Positions 1 through 8,643 of a stretch of DNA of 43,081 bases are shown here, piece after piece; position 1 is the first letter of the stretch, and the number at the start of each line of letters is the position of its first letter. Below the pieces are notes generated by a model, which was given only the letters and a program-made list of their open reading frames with translations, was not told where the DNA came from and ran no database searches. A program made the position numbers and the translations under genes. The stretch is from Sulfurimonas sp. (GTDB lineage Bacteria > Campylobacterota > Campylobacteria > Campylobacterales > Sulfurimonadaceae): contig WFNM01000079.1 of NCBI GenBank assembly GCA_015488615.1, positions 1 through 43,081 of the forward strand, read 5' to 3'.

Positions 1-249
1 AATGCTAGACCATCTTTTCTACTTAAAGATGCAGAGGTTGTAGGCATAAAACTCATGGGTGCAGACAAGTCCCACTCTCGCATAGAAGTACGACAATATC
101 CTCATCAGAAAAAGACTTTAGAGATCATCGCGTTTCGTACAGTTTTTGAGATGCCAGAAGATAGAAAAATTACCTGCTCATACACTGTTGCAAAGAATGA
201 GTTTAATGGGAAAATCAATGTCCAACTCCTTTGTAACAAGATTTATTAA
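1..249 (+). CDS. recJ: RecJ single-stranded-DNA exonuclease, C-terminal fragment
   Basis: The frame is open from the first base, so the gene starts outside the window and only about 82 C-terminal residues are visible. They begin NARPSFLLKDAEVVGIKLMG and run to FNGKINVQLLCNKIY, which resembles the C-terminal OB-type domain of RecJ (RP.FLL.. followed by an iGf/aFn strand and a closing fnG..kiQl strand). RecJ is a 5'-3' exonuclease on single-stranded DNA acting in RecFOR recombination and mismatch and base-excision repair. The catalytic DHH and DHHA1 domains lie off the left edge, so identity rests on this tail alone. A Met at position 55 is internal and not the start. Confidence 0.7.
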   Translation, partial: NARPSFLLKDAEVVGIKLMGADKSHSRIEVRQYPHQKKTLEIIAFRTVFEMPEDRKITCSYTVAKNEFNGKINVQLLCNKIY

Positions 250-295
250 GCGATAACTTTGTAGAATAGTCTTACCTAATTACAGGACACTTCTT

Positions 296-346
296 ATGTA
301 TGCAACAGATCTTTTGAATTATAACAAACTTATAAGTAGATTTTAA
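296..346 (+). other. 16-codon ORF upstream of and in frame with the beta-propeller gene
   Basis: An ATG preceded by AGGA at nine-base spacing opens MYATDLLNYNKLISRF and ends at TAA 344-346. After only two more codons (aaa att) the ATG at 353 continues in the same frame. The downstream ATG has no visible ribosome binding site, whereas this one does. It is either a translated leader or the true N-terminus of the 353-2488 protein interrupted by a nonsense codon. Coding status is not proven. Confidence 0.35.
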
Positions 347-352
347 AAAATT

Positions 353-2488
353 ATGTTCTTAAGAGAGGAGTGCTATAAAGCACGTTCAGAAATCAGCACA
401 GCCACTATCTTAGAAGATGGTACTCTCGCGTTTATTACCAAAACTCATGGTGCAAAACTTTACTCTATATTAGAGTGTTCTACAAAAAAGAACCTCTCAT
501 TAGAGGAGCTCAACTACAAAACAACTGCAACTGCTTTTAACTCAAAAGGCGACCTTCTTGCAATTGCAAATGCCAATATCATCTCTATTATCGATATCAA
601 AAGTAAACTACTCTTACAAAAAATCCGCACTTTTGAAGGAGAGATCACCCTCCTCTCTTTTGTACCAAAGAGCAAGTATCTTGTTGCGGGTTCTACACAT
701 GGTCGAGTTGTGCAGTATCGCTATGATGGTCGTTCTCAACTCTCTAGACTCTGCTCCTTTGGCTACAACAAAACACAAGAGGGTACAAATAAAAAGAATT
801 ATGTAAGTGCCTTTGCTTTTAAAGATGAACTGTTTGCTTCTACAGGTTATGGTGGTGAGATTATCATCTTAAGGATGAACTCTTATGCCTCTCGCCAAAA
901 AATAGATGCTTCAAAAGTAAAAATAGTTGCCTTGGAGTTTCTGAACCGATCTCAAATCATCAGTGCAAATATCGATGGTATGCTCTCTATTCACTCTCTT
1001 AAAAAATACCAAGCAACAAAACATATAAGTACACCCTTTACAAAAATAAACTCTCTTATCGTGATGCCAAATCCACAATTTGTGTTAGTAAGTGGTCAGT
1101 CCAAAAGCATTGCTATTGTCGATACACTCCAAGCAAAAATCATTAAACCCTCTTACCTAGCCTTTTCCAAAGAGATCTCTCATCTCTCTCTTACAAAAGA
1201 GCATGAGCTTATCGTGATACTTGAAAGCCGAGAGATTCATAAGGTGAAACTCCCCACAACTGATGATCTCAAAAGTGCCCTCCTCCACAAACAACTAGAC
1301 AAAGCCTACAAACTTTTTGCACAAGACCCTATGCTTCTAGGCACTCGTGAGCATAAACGGGTAGAGGTGATGTATGAAAATCTCTACACCCAAGCTATAG
1401 CAGCCCTCATAAATCATGATACAAAAGAGGCAAGAAAACTTTTGAAGATGTTTGATGGCATAGAGGAGAAAAAAAGCGATATTAAAGCGATGTTTAGTGC
1501 CTTTGAGCACTACCAGCGTTTTACCAATCTCTATCTTGAAAAAAAGCATACACTTGCCTATGCCTTAGCGCACAAGCACCCTGCCCTCAAGCATACAAAA
1601 CAGTATAAAAAGATGGAAGAGAAGTTCAAAGAGGCTTATACTTTTGCACAAAAGCAGGTACTTATAGGGCGAACAGATCTCGCAAAAGAGATACTCTCTC
1701 CCTACATAACTGTACTTTGTAAACGCCCGATGATTAACCTTGTTCTAAAAAATAACAGTGAGTTTATCAGCTTCTTACAGGCTGTAAATGCCCAAGACTA
1801 TGAGACAATAGAAAAACTCAAAAAGAAAAATGAGATATTTTCACAAATACCGACACTCATTGCCCTCGAGAATGCAAATCAGAAAAGCTTAGAATCCATC
1901 GCACAGCTAATCAACCAAGGTAAAAGTGAAGAAGCAACCAAAGAGATAAAAGAATTACTGCATGTAACCCAGATAAAAGAGGAACTCCACTCGCTTTACC
2001 AGTGTACACTTCGCGTGAAAAACCTTAAGAATTATTATGAAAATGATGATTTTATCCGCTGTTATGAAGTGCTTGATGGAAGCTATAACCTTTATGACTA
2101 TAAACTGAGCCAACTACTAGAGAAACACTGGTCTAAACTGATGGAGCAGTGCGAAGAGGTAGCACTTAAAGGGGACATAAAAGCCATAAAAAAGATACTT
2201 GGTCCACTTATCCATGTACAAACACGGGTAGATAAGATAGGTGATCTCCTGCGCCTTGCCTTTCATGTCAAAATAAAAGCGAATATGGCAAAACGCAAGA
2301 TCAAAACAGCTGAGAGTTTCATCTACTCCTATATTGACATCTTTGGACAAGATAGTGAGATTCTTTTAGTTATGCAGACCTATGAGCAAGCCTTTGGAAA
2401 AAAACTCGCAATAACTATCAATGTAGATAAACGCCTTCCTCGAGATAACTGGAAGAACTCACCTCTCATCATGGAGATGGAGGAGTAA
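353..2488 (+). CDS. WD40-like beta-propeller protein with helical C-terminal half, function unknown
   Basis: This is a 711-aa protein without a signal peptide or membrane segment, so probably cytoplasmic. Roughly residues 10-320 are made of repeating beta-strand units (for example LAIANANIISIIDIKSK, KYLVAGSTHGRVVQYRYDG, QIISANIDGMLSIHSLKK), as in WD40 or similar propellers. Residues from about 320 to the end are helical and rich in Lys and Glu, with TPR-like pairs of helices (for example LLHKQLDKAYKLFAQDP). Such proteins usually scaffold other proteins, but no partner is indicated here. The ATG at 353 lacks a clear ribosome site; an in-frame start at 296 with a good site is cut off by one TAA. 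The gene converges on fliI with three bases between the stops. I do not recognise a named family. Confidence 0.75.
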   Translation: MFLREECYKARSEISTATILEDGTLAFITKTHGAKLYSILECSTKKNLSLEELNYKTTATAFNSKGDLLAIANANIISIIDIKSKLLLQKIRTFEGEITLLSFVPKSKYLVAGSTHGRVVQYRYDGRSQLSRLCSFGYNKTQEGTNKKNYVSAFAFKDELFASTGYGGEIIILRMNSYASRQKIDASKVKIVALEFLNRSQIISANIDGMLSIHSLKKYQATKHISTPFTKINSLIVMPNPQFVLVSGQSKSIAIVDTLQAKIIKPSYLAFSKEISHLSLTKEHELIVILESREIHKVKLPTTDDLKSALLHKQLDKAYKLFAQDPMLLGTREHKRVEVMYENLYTQAIAALINHDTKEARKLLKMFDGIEEKKSDIKAMFSAFEHYQRFTNLYLEKKHTLAYALAHKHPALKHTKQYKKMEEKFKEAYTFAQKQVLIGRTDLAKEILSPYITVLCKRPMINLVLKNNSEFISFLQAVNAQDYETIEKLKKKNEIFSQIPTLIALENANQKSLESIAQLINQGKSEEATKEIKELLHVTQIKEELHSLYQCTLRVKNLKNYYENDDFIRCYEVLDGSYNLYDYKLSQLLEKHWSKLMEQCEEVALKGDIKAIKKILGPLIHVQTRVDKIGDLLRLAFHVKIKANMAKRKIKTAESFIYSYIDIFGQDSEILLVMQTYEQAFGKKLAITINVDKRLPRDNWKNSPLIMEMEE

Positions 2489-2491
2489 AGA

Positions 2492-3799
2492 TTATGCTTG
2501 CATCATCTCTATTAGAGCTTCTGAACTTGCACTAAAAGCTTCGCTGTACATTGCTCCCTGAGAGATAAAATTCTGCATCTCCTCTTTTTTGTCTATAGCC
2601 TCATCAAGTTCAGGATCAGTTCCTTTTGTGTAAGCACCAATGCGAATAAGTGTTTCATTCTCTTTAAGTAGAGTATAGAGCCGGCGAAACTTCAGTACTG
2701 CCCTAAAGTGTTCAGGTGTAATGATGTCGTTCATAACACGAGAAGCAGAGTTGAGGATATGCACAGGTGGATAGATACCGAAGTCTGTCATCTCACGTGA
2801 GAGAACAATATGCCCATCCAAGATAGAACGCGACTGATCGGCGATAGGATCACTCATATCATCACCCTCTATAAGTACAGTAAAAAATGCTGTGATACTT
2901 CCTTTTCCTTCCTCTTTTCCAGCACGCTCCATGAGCTGAGGGAGTAGGGTAAGTGAAGATGGTGGATACCCCTTAGAAGTAGGGGGTTCACCAAGAGCGA
3001 GACCAATCTCGCGTTGTGCCATCGCAAAACGTGTCACGGAATCCATGATAAAGAGTACATCTTGCCCCTTATCTTTAAAAAACTCTGCCACACTCATAGC
3101 AGCAAATGCTCCATACTTTCTCATGAGAGGGCTATCATCACTTGTGGCAACGATAATGACAGTATTGGTAAGATCTCCACCAAGGTTTTTTTCTATAAAC
3201 TCCGGTATCTCACGACCACGCTCACCAATAAGGGCTACTACTTTTATAGGAGCTTCTGCTCCACGGACTATCATCCCCATAAGGGTAGACTTTCCGACAC
3301 CAGAACCTGCAAATATACCAAGTTTCTGCCCCTTTCCACAGGTAAGTAGTCCATCTATACTTTTCACGCCCACACTAAAGACTTCATCTATCATCCCGCG
3401 TTTCATAGCTGAAATAGGGGGTTTAATGATGGGAGAGAGCTTAGAGTTAGGGATATGACCTTTGTTATCTATAGGACGCATAAAAGGATCTACAACACGA
3501 CCAAGTAAGCCATCACCTATGGGAATATTCATACCCGTAGAGTCTAGAAAAACTTTATCCCCAGAGCGAAAACCATCCACAAAAGAGAAGGGTGTTATAA
3601 AGAAAGTAGGGCCATCTATCTCTGTGACCATTCCCACTATTTCTTGTGTTGTCTCATTTGAAACTATTTTGACCATATCGGAGATACTAACATCTAGTCC
3701 ACGAGCAGTGATTACTGTTGCATTTATCTTCACTACCTCACCAAAAGCTACAGCATAGCTTTTTGATGCTAGTCTCTCTTTAAGTGAAGCAAAAGGCAT
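2492..3799 (-). CDS. fliI: Flagellar type III export ATPase FliI
   Basis: FliI is the ATPase of the flagellar type III export apparatus at the cytoplasmic base of the flagellum; with FliH and FliJ it feeds rod, hook and filament subunits to the export gate. The 435-aa product has the F1-beta-like fold: an N-terminal barrel (about 20-90), Walker A AGSGVGKST at 164-172, the GERGRE signature at 192-197, Walker B VLFIMD at 248-253, and the conserved ALGEPPTSKGYPPS stretch at 268-281. Length is normal for the family. The ATG start lies three bases after the folE stop, so the two genes are probably one transcript. Other flagellar export genes are not in the window. I recall the same folE-fliI order in Campylobacter jejuni. 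Confidence 0.96.
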   Translation of the reverse strand: MPFASLKERLASKSYAVAFGEVVKINATVITARGLDVSISDMVKIVSNETTQEIVGMVTEIDGPTFFITPFSFVDGFRSGDKVFLDSTGMNIPIGDGLLGRVVDPFMRPIDNKGHIPNSKLSPIIKPPISAMKRGMIDEVFSVGVKSIDGLLTCGKGQKLGIFAGSGVGKSTLMGMIVRGAEAPIKVVALIGERGREIPEFIEKNLGGDLTNTVIIVATSDDSPLMRKYGAFAAMSVAEFFKDKGQDVLFIMDSVTRFAMAQREIGLALGEPPTSKGYPPSSLTLLPQLMERAGKEEGKGSITAFFTVLIEGDDMSDPIADQSRSILDGHIVLSREMTDFGIYPPVHILNSASRVMNDIITPEHFRAVLKFRRLYTLLKENETLIRIGAYTKGTDPELDEAIDKKEEMQNFISQGAMYSEAFSASSEALIEMMQA

Positions 3800-3802
3800 A
3801 AG

Positions 3803-4387
3803 TTAGTATCTTGTCCCAGCAGGGGAGTTTACAAGAGAGAAGAACTCAGCTCGCGTTTTCTCATCTTTTTTAAAGAGTCCACGAAGAGCTGAAGAGGTAG
3901 TAGTAGAGTTTATCTTCTCCACACCACGCATCTCCATGCACATATGCCGTGCTTGTACAACAACAGCCACACCTTTTGGTGCGATAGCCTCCATAATGGC
4001 ATCGGCAATCTGCTCCGTAAACTGCTCTTGAATCTGCATACGTCGTGCAAAAATATTTACCGTACGAGGAATTTTAGAGAGTCCAACGACCTTACCATCA
4101 GGAATATAAGCCACATGTACATGCCCAATAATAGGCAGAAGATGATGCTCACAAGTAGAATAAAATTCTATATCCTTTATAAGTACCATCTCATCATTTG
4201 AACTAGTAAAAAGAGCTTTATTAAGTATTGCTATTGGGTCTTCTTTATAACCGCCATAGATAAATTCAAAGGCTTTTCTCACTCGCTTAGGAGTCTCCAA
4301 AAGTCCTTCACGACTTGGATCTTCACCAACATAGAGCATCATAGTTTTTACTGCATTTTCAAACTGTTCGTTCTCTTTTTCTGCCAA
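3803..4387 (-). CDS. folE: GTP cyclohydrolase I
   Basis: It converts GTP to 7,8-dihydroneopterin triphosphate, the first step to tetrahydrofolate and also an entry to queuosine. The 194-aa protein has the type IA zinc-site residues C79 and H82 (in [11 protein letters not shown]) and C150 (in [11 protein letters not shown]), and the conserved [11 protein letters not shown] stretch around 98-108. The start is TTG at 4385-4387, chosen because AAGGA lies six bases upstream and the N-terminus is of normal length. It is the first gene of a pair with fliI. A short AT-rich gap of about 80 bases separates it from the regulator gene upstream. Confidence 0.96.
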   Translation of the reverse strand: MAEKENEQFENAVKTMMLYVGEDPSREGLLETPKRVRKAFEFIYGGYKEDPIAILNKALFTSSNDEMVLIKDIEFYSTCEHHLLPIIGHVHVAYIPDGKVVGLSKIPRTVNIFARRMQIQEQFTEQIADAIMEAIAPKGVAVVVQARHMCMEMRGVEKINSTTTSSALRGLFKKDEKTRAEFFSLVNSPAGTRY

Positions 4388-4468
4388 AATAGTTCCTTTA
4401 TACTTTAATTATTGGAAGAGTATCAATAATTTGCTGAAAAGCTAATGGTATAAAATATTTATCTTGAA

Positions 4469-6118
4469 CTAACACCCTTCCACACAGTTACATTTTCTAT
4501 AAATCACCCTATTTCTCCCACTCTCTTTTGCTTCATAGAGTGCCTCATCAACTTTCTTAAGAAGTTTCTTTTTCTCTATATCTGCATCACAGATAGTTAT
4601 ACCTATGCTTACGGTGATATGTATCACTTTCTCAAACTCAAATGCTTCTATATCCTTACGAATCTTCTCAGCCAATATCATAACTCCGTCTAACGTTTCA
4701 TTTGGGGCAAGTAACATAAACTCCTCCCCTCCCCATCTTCCAAATATATCTGTATCGCGAATACCTTTTAGCACTATAGAACTAAACTCCTTGAGTACAT
4801 AATCTCCTACATCATGTCCATATGTATCATTTACCCTTTTAAAAAAATCTATATCAAGCATCATCAGTGCAAAAGCACCTTTGTAGCGTTTGGCACGTTT
4901 TATTTCATTCTCTATCTCATTGTTTACACTGTATCTATTTTTGATTCCTGTCAAACTATCGAGTGTAGCAAGTGCTTTCATCTTCTCCTGCATCTTTACA
5001 CTCTGGGTAATATCCTTACTTGTAGAGACATAGTACTTTATCGTGCCTTGGTCTTCATCTAAAATAGGAGTAATCACCTGATCTTCATAATACAACTCAC
5101 CATTTTTCTTTGCATTGATAAAAGTAGCGGCATAACTCTCTTTTTTTTCTATGGCTTCATACATTTTTTTATAAAAAGCTTCACTATGTTTGCCTGATTT
5201 TAAGAGTCTATTTGAATTACCTATAAGCTCACTCTTTTTATAGCCAGTATGTCGTGTAAGAGCTTCATTTACATAAGTTATATAACCATCTTTGTCAGTG
5301 ATACGAACCATTTCATCCATTTGTTCTATCGCTTGAGCTAGTTGTTTTAAATGCTCTTGGGTATGCAGTATATCCGTGATATCTAAAACTGTCCCAAGTC
5401 CGGCATAGTCACCCTCATGCTGTATAGTCTCTGTACTTACTCTACATATTATTTTATTGTTTTCTTTACTTATAAGTACAATGTCCTTGTAGAAAAGTGG
5501 GAAACTCTCTCCTTTAAGACGCTTTAGAATTGCTCGATGAATTAACTCTCTATCCTTTTGTTCTAGCAATTCCCAAACTTTCATAGTATAGAGTTCCTCT
5601 TTCGTATACCCTACAAGCTTTGCAAAAATATCATTGACATAGATAAACTTCTCTTTATAGATAAAGACCCCTAACTGCGAAGTCTCGAGAACTACTCTTG
5701 ATCTCTCTTCACTCTCTTTAAGTCTTTTTATAGCTTCTTTTGCCTGTAACTCGAGAATACACTTCTCTATCTGCACCTTGAGTTTATCTAAGTCCACCGG
5801 TTTTGCAACATAGCCATCTACTTGTAACTCTATAGCTTGAAAAAGGTACTCACTGTCTATATGTGCTGTCGTAAAGATAACTAGCTGTTCTGAACGAATT
5901 TTTTTTATCGCTTCGACCATCTCAAGACCACTCTTTTTTGGCATTTTTATATCTGAGATGACGAGGTCTACAGTTTGATTCTTATAAAGTTCTAAGCCCT
6001 CTTCTCCATTTTTTGCGATATAAAGAGTTTCACAAAAACGATTTAAAAACCTTGAGAGAGACTCTCTTGCTCTATCTTCATCCTCAACATAGAGTATTTT
6101 AATACCATTACTTTTCAT
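4469..6118 (-). CDS. Response regulator with two PAS domains and GGDEF diguanylate cyclase
   Basis: Domains in order: receiver (1-120, phospho-acceptor D56, conserved K106), two PAS domains (about 130-250 and 260-380), and a GGDEF domain (about 385-540). The active-site motif is GGEEF (463-467), with the inhibitory I-site RDTD at 454-457, so it should make cyclic di-GMP and be product-inhibited. I start it at the ATG at 6116-6118, which has AGGATGG just upstream, rather than at an in-frame GTG eight codons earlier; this gives 549 aa and an 11-base overlap with the kinase gene in front. The pair is presumably a two-component system: kinase signal in, c-di-GMP out, typically controlling motility versus attachment. 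The last eight residues carry C-x-C-x3-C, which is unusual for this family. Confidence 0.93.
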   Translation of the reverse strand: MKSNGIKILYVEDEDRARESLSRFLNRFCETLYIAKNGEEGLELYKNQTVDLVISDIKMPKKSGLEMVEAIKKIRSEQLVIFTTAHIDSEYLFQAIELQVDGYVAKPVDLDKLKVQIEKCILELQAKEAIKRLKESEERSRVVLETSQLGVFIYKEKFIYVNDIFAKLVGYTKEELYTMKVWELLEQKDRELIHRAILKRLKGESFPLFYKDIVLISKENNKIICRVSTETIQHEGDYAGLGTVLDITDILHTQEHLKQLAQAIEQMDEMVRITDKDGYITYVNEALTRHTGYKKSELIGNSNRLLKSGKHSEAFYKKMYEAIEKKESYAATFINAKKNGELYYEDQVITPILDEDQGTIKYYVSTSKDITQSVKMQEKMKALATLDSLTGIKNRYSVNNEIENEIKRAKRYKGAFALMMLDIDFFKRVNDTYGHDVGDYVLKEFSSIVLKGIRDTDIFGRWGGEEFMLLAPNETLDGVMILAEKIRKDIEAFEFEKVIHITVSIGITICDADIEKKKLLKKVDEALYEAKESGRNRVIYRKCNCVEGC

Positions 6119-8474
6119 TAAAATCCATCCTAAATTCAGCACCTATTTTAGTATTTACTACACTCAATTGTCCACCCATATTCTCTTCTATAATCATCTT
6201 AGACATATACAGACCTATTCCAGTCCCTTTGCCTTGTTCTTTTGTTGTAAAGTAGGGTTCAAAAATCCTATCTAAAATTCCCTCTGGTATTCCTCCAGCA
6301 TTATCACAAATTTTGACAACATTCTCTTCTAATACTATTGTTATTTTTGCATTCTTTATACCTTTTTGCAAAAGTGCATCTTTGGCATTATCAATAACAT
6401 TTAAAATCACCTGTAAAAACTCATTTTTACGACCATTGACTTCAAAACTCTCACCACTAACTGATACCGTAATATTATGATTTACAAGCTGTGCCATTTG
6501 TAGAGAAAGAGTAGAGTTAATCGCCTCTTTTACATCAAAGAGTTCTTTTGTTTTATCTAATCTATAGAAGTTTCTAAAATCATCAATAGTTGCTGACATA
6601 AATCTAATTATCTCTTTGTTTTTTTCAATAAAACTCTCTAAAAATTCCTTATCTATAAGCCCATCCTCATAGTCATATTTCAAATTCTGAATTGCAATGC
6701 CTATCTCATTAAGAGGCTGTCTCCACTGATGAGCAATAGCCCCTATCATCTCACCCATAGCAGCAAGCTTACTCTGCTGTGCAAGTAATTCATCGCGTTC
6801 TCGAAGTCTACTTATACCTAATGCAACTTTTTTTTCTAGTTCATCGTTAAGTTCAACAAGAGCGGTAATATCTGTCAAGTAGCCTATAAAGTGTGTAATC
6901 TCATCACTCTCCTCATCTCTTACGATAATAGTATAATCATTCACCCATTTTATTTTTTTCTCTTTTGTTATAAGTCTATAGGGCTTATGCTGAAAAAAGT
7001 AACTATGTGAAGATATAGCATCTTCAACCTCTTGTGTCACTCGACCTAAATCTTCTTCATAAATACACTTCGCATAGACCACATCATGAGATATAAACTC
7101 GCTGTCTCTATACCCTAAAAGTTTCTCCACACTACGTGAAACAGTTGATATACTCCACTGCTCATCATTGTTCCATTTAAAAAGAACTGCATCACCCTTG
7201 TCAAAGATAGAGAGTAAAATCTCTTGATCTTTTGTACGTTCCATAACATCTTCTTCGAGTGATATAGCAAGTTTCTCTAACTCCTCGTTAGAGCTTAAGA
7301 CTCTTGTAACCATATATTCCATTGATTCAGCAAGTTCACCGATTTCATCATTTGTTTTGATATCTTTAAAATGTATATGAGAGGCATCTCTACTTTGAGC
7401 CATCAGTTTAGCTCTCTCGCTTAGTTTAGAAATAGGGTTTGTTAGAAACTTCGTTAAAATCATAGAAAAGATTGCAATCATGATACTCACAAGTAATATA
7501 TAGATAAATATTTTTTTCGTATATGCACTAGATTGCTCTTTTAAGAAAACACCTGAAGAACTTTGAGCTAAGATGAGAAAACTGTCACCTACTTTTATTT
7601 TTTTTGCATAAAAAGCGACATTATTCTCTCCAGAGTAGCTAATATGCTCTGTATCCTTAGTAAATATTTTCAGAGTTTTAAAATCATTTTGAAGTCTGTT
7701 GTCTGCACTAAACTCAAAGCTGAAGGTTTTCTCTCCCTTACTATGAAAAAGATAGTATCCAGCACTATTTGTAAGGTAAACACTACTACCTTTAAGATTT
7801 TTATACTTGTGAAGATTAAAGAGAATATCTATTTTAGCATTTATTATAATGATACCCAAGACTCTATTGTGCATATCATACATTGGTGTTGCAACTCTAA
7901 TTGTAGGTACAGATGGAAGAACTATACTCCCTCTTTCCTTATTTAAATCAATTTTAGATATAAAAACTGCACCCTTTTTAAGAGCTATAGTATCTTTAAA
8001 GTAATATCTAGTCCCTTTAGACTGTAGATCATCTTTTGCTACTATTTTTAAAATTCCATCATTGCTATCAACTCTTAGTATCTCTTTTCCAAAATCTCGA
8101 ACACCTATAAGTCTAATCTGAGAATAAGCTCTATTTTGTTCCATATATATTGTAAAGATTTTCTCAATTTGCTCTCTCCAATTTCGTAGTTGAAGATTTT
8201 TGGCAGCATCATAATCAAACTTGTTTTGCGATGCACACATAACTTTCTGTATGTTTTCTGATTTAGAGAGTGTCAAAACATCATGAGTTATATTTTTTAT
8301 AGAGGATTCAATATCATTTGCATTATTTTCTACATCTACAGAGAGATATCTTAAAATATTTTCTTGAAAATATTTAGTAATTTGAGAGTAAGAAAGCAGG
8401 GCAAAAATTATTACTCCTATACATGCAACGACAAAACTTCCTATTGCTACCTTAGTTGAGAGTTTAATTTTCAT
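6108..8474 (-). CDS. Membrane histidine kinase with periplasmic dCache-type sensor, HAMP and PAS
   Basis: The 788-aa protein has one membrane segment at about 10-29, a periplasmic region of roughly 290 residues that reads like a double Cache ligand-binding domain (WREQIEKIF..., RVATPMYD near 193-200), a second membrane segment at about 322-343, HAMP (344-395), PAS (about 425-540), a HisKA domain with H582 in IAHQWRQPLNEIG, and an ATPase domain with N-box NVIDNAKDAL and G-boxes DNAGGIP and GKGTGIGLYMSK. The HQWRQPL form is common in Campylobacterota kinases. The overlapping gene downstream encodes a receiver-PAS-PAS-GGDEF protein, its likely phosphorylation partner. The ligand is not predictable from sequence; Cache domains usually bind small metabolites. 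Confidence 0.93.
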   Translation of the reverse strand: MKIKLSTKVAIGSFVVACIGVIIFALLSYSQITKYFQENILRYLSVDVENNANDIESSIKNITHDVLTLSKSENIQKVMCASQNKFDYDAAKNLQLRNWREQIEKIFTIYMEQNRAYSQIRLIGVRDFGKEILRVDSNDGILKIVAKDDLQSKGTRYYFKDTIALKKGAVFISKIDLNKERGSIVLPSVPTIRVATPMYDMHNRVLGIIIINAKIDILFNLHKYKNLKGSSVYLTNSAGYYLFHSKGEKTFSFEFSADNRLQNDFKTLKIFTKDTEHISYSGENNVAFYAKKIKVGDSFLILAQSSSGVFLKEQSSAYTKKIFIYILLVSIMIAIFSMILTKFLTNPISKLSERAKLMAQSRDASHIHFKDIKTNDEIGELAESMEYMVTRVLSSNEELEKLAISLEEDVMERTKDQEILLSIFDKGDAVLFKWNNDEQWSISTVSRSVEKLLGYRDSEFISHDVVYAKCIYEEDLGRVTQEVEDAISSHSYFFQHKPYRLITKEKKIKWVNDYTIIVRDEESDEITHFIGYLTDITALVELNDELEKKVALGISRLRERDELLAQQSKLAAMGEMIGAIAHQWRQPLNEIGIAIQNLKYDYEDGLIDKEFLESFIEKNKEIIRFMSATIDDFRNFYRLDKTKELFDVKEAINSTLSLQMAQLVNHNITVSVSGESFEVNGRKNEFLQVILNVIDNAKDALLQKGIKNAKITIVLEENVVKICDNAGGIPEGILDRIFEPYFTTKEQGKGTGIGLYMSKMIIEENMGGQLSVVNTKIGAEFRMDFNEK

Positions 8475-8608
8475 ACTTTCTATCCTCAGAAGATATTTAG
8501 TCTTTGCTTTAGCTCACAAAATAGAACTTGTTAAAAAAATTAGAGAAGTGTGTATTATCTATAAATTATCATTAAAAGCAACTAAAAGTGAATTATTTAA
8601 GAGGAGGG

Positions 8609-8635
8609 TACAAAAGTCATTTTAAGACTTTTGTA
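8609..8635. terminator. 10-bp inverted repeat between RNase J and the kinase gene
   Basis: TACAAAAGTC and GACTTTTGTA flank a seven-base spacer just after the RNase J stop codon. The hairpin could end the leftward RNase J transcript, but no U-run follows on that strand, so it might instead be an operator of the kinase gene or an RNA-processing site. Confidence 0.35.
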
Positions 8636-8643
8636 AAATTTGC

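Noticed and set aside
3014-3758. Three overlapping ORFs antisense to fliI
   Set aside because: No ribosome sites and no recognisable domains; fliI is intact on the other strand.
6119-6142. GTG at 6140-6142 as start of the GGDEF response regulator
   Set aside because: The ATG at 6118 has a good ribosome site and starts right at the receiver domain.
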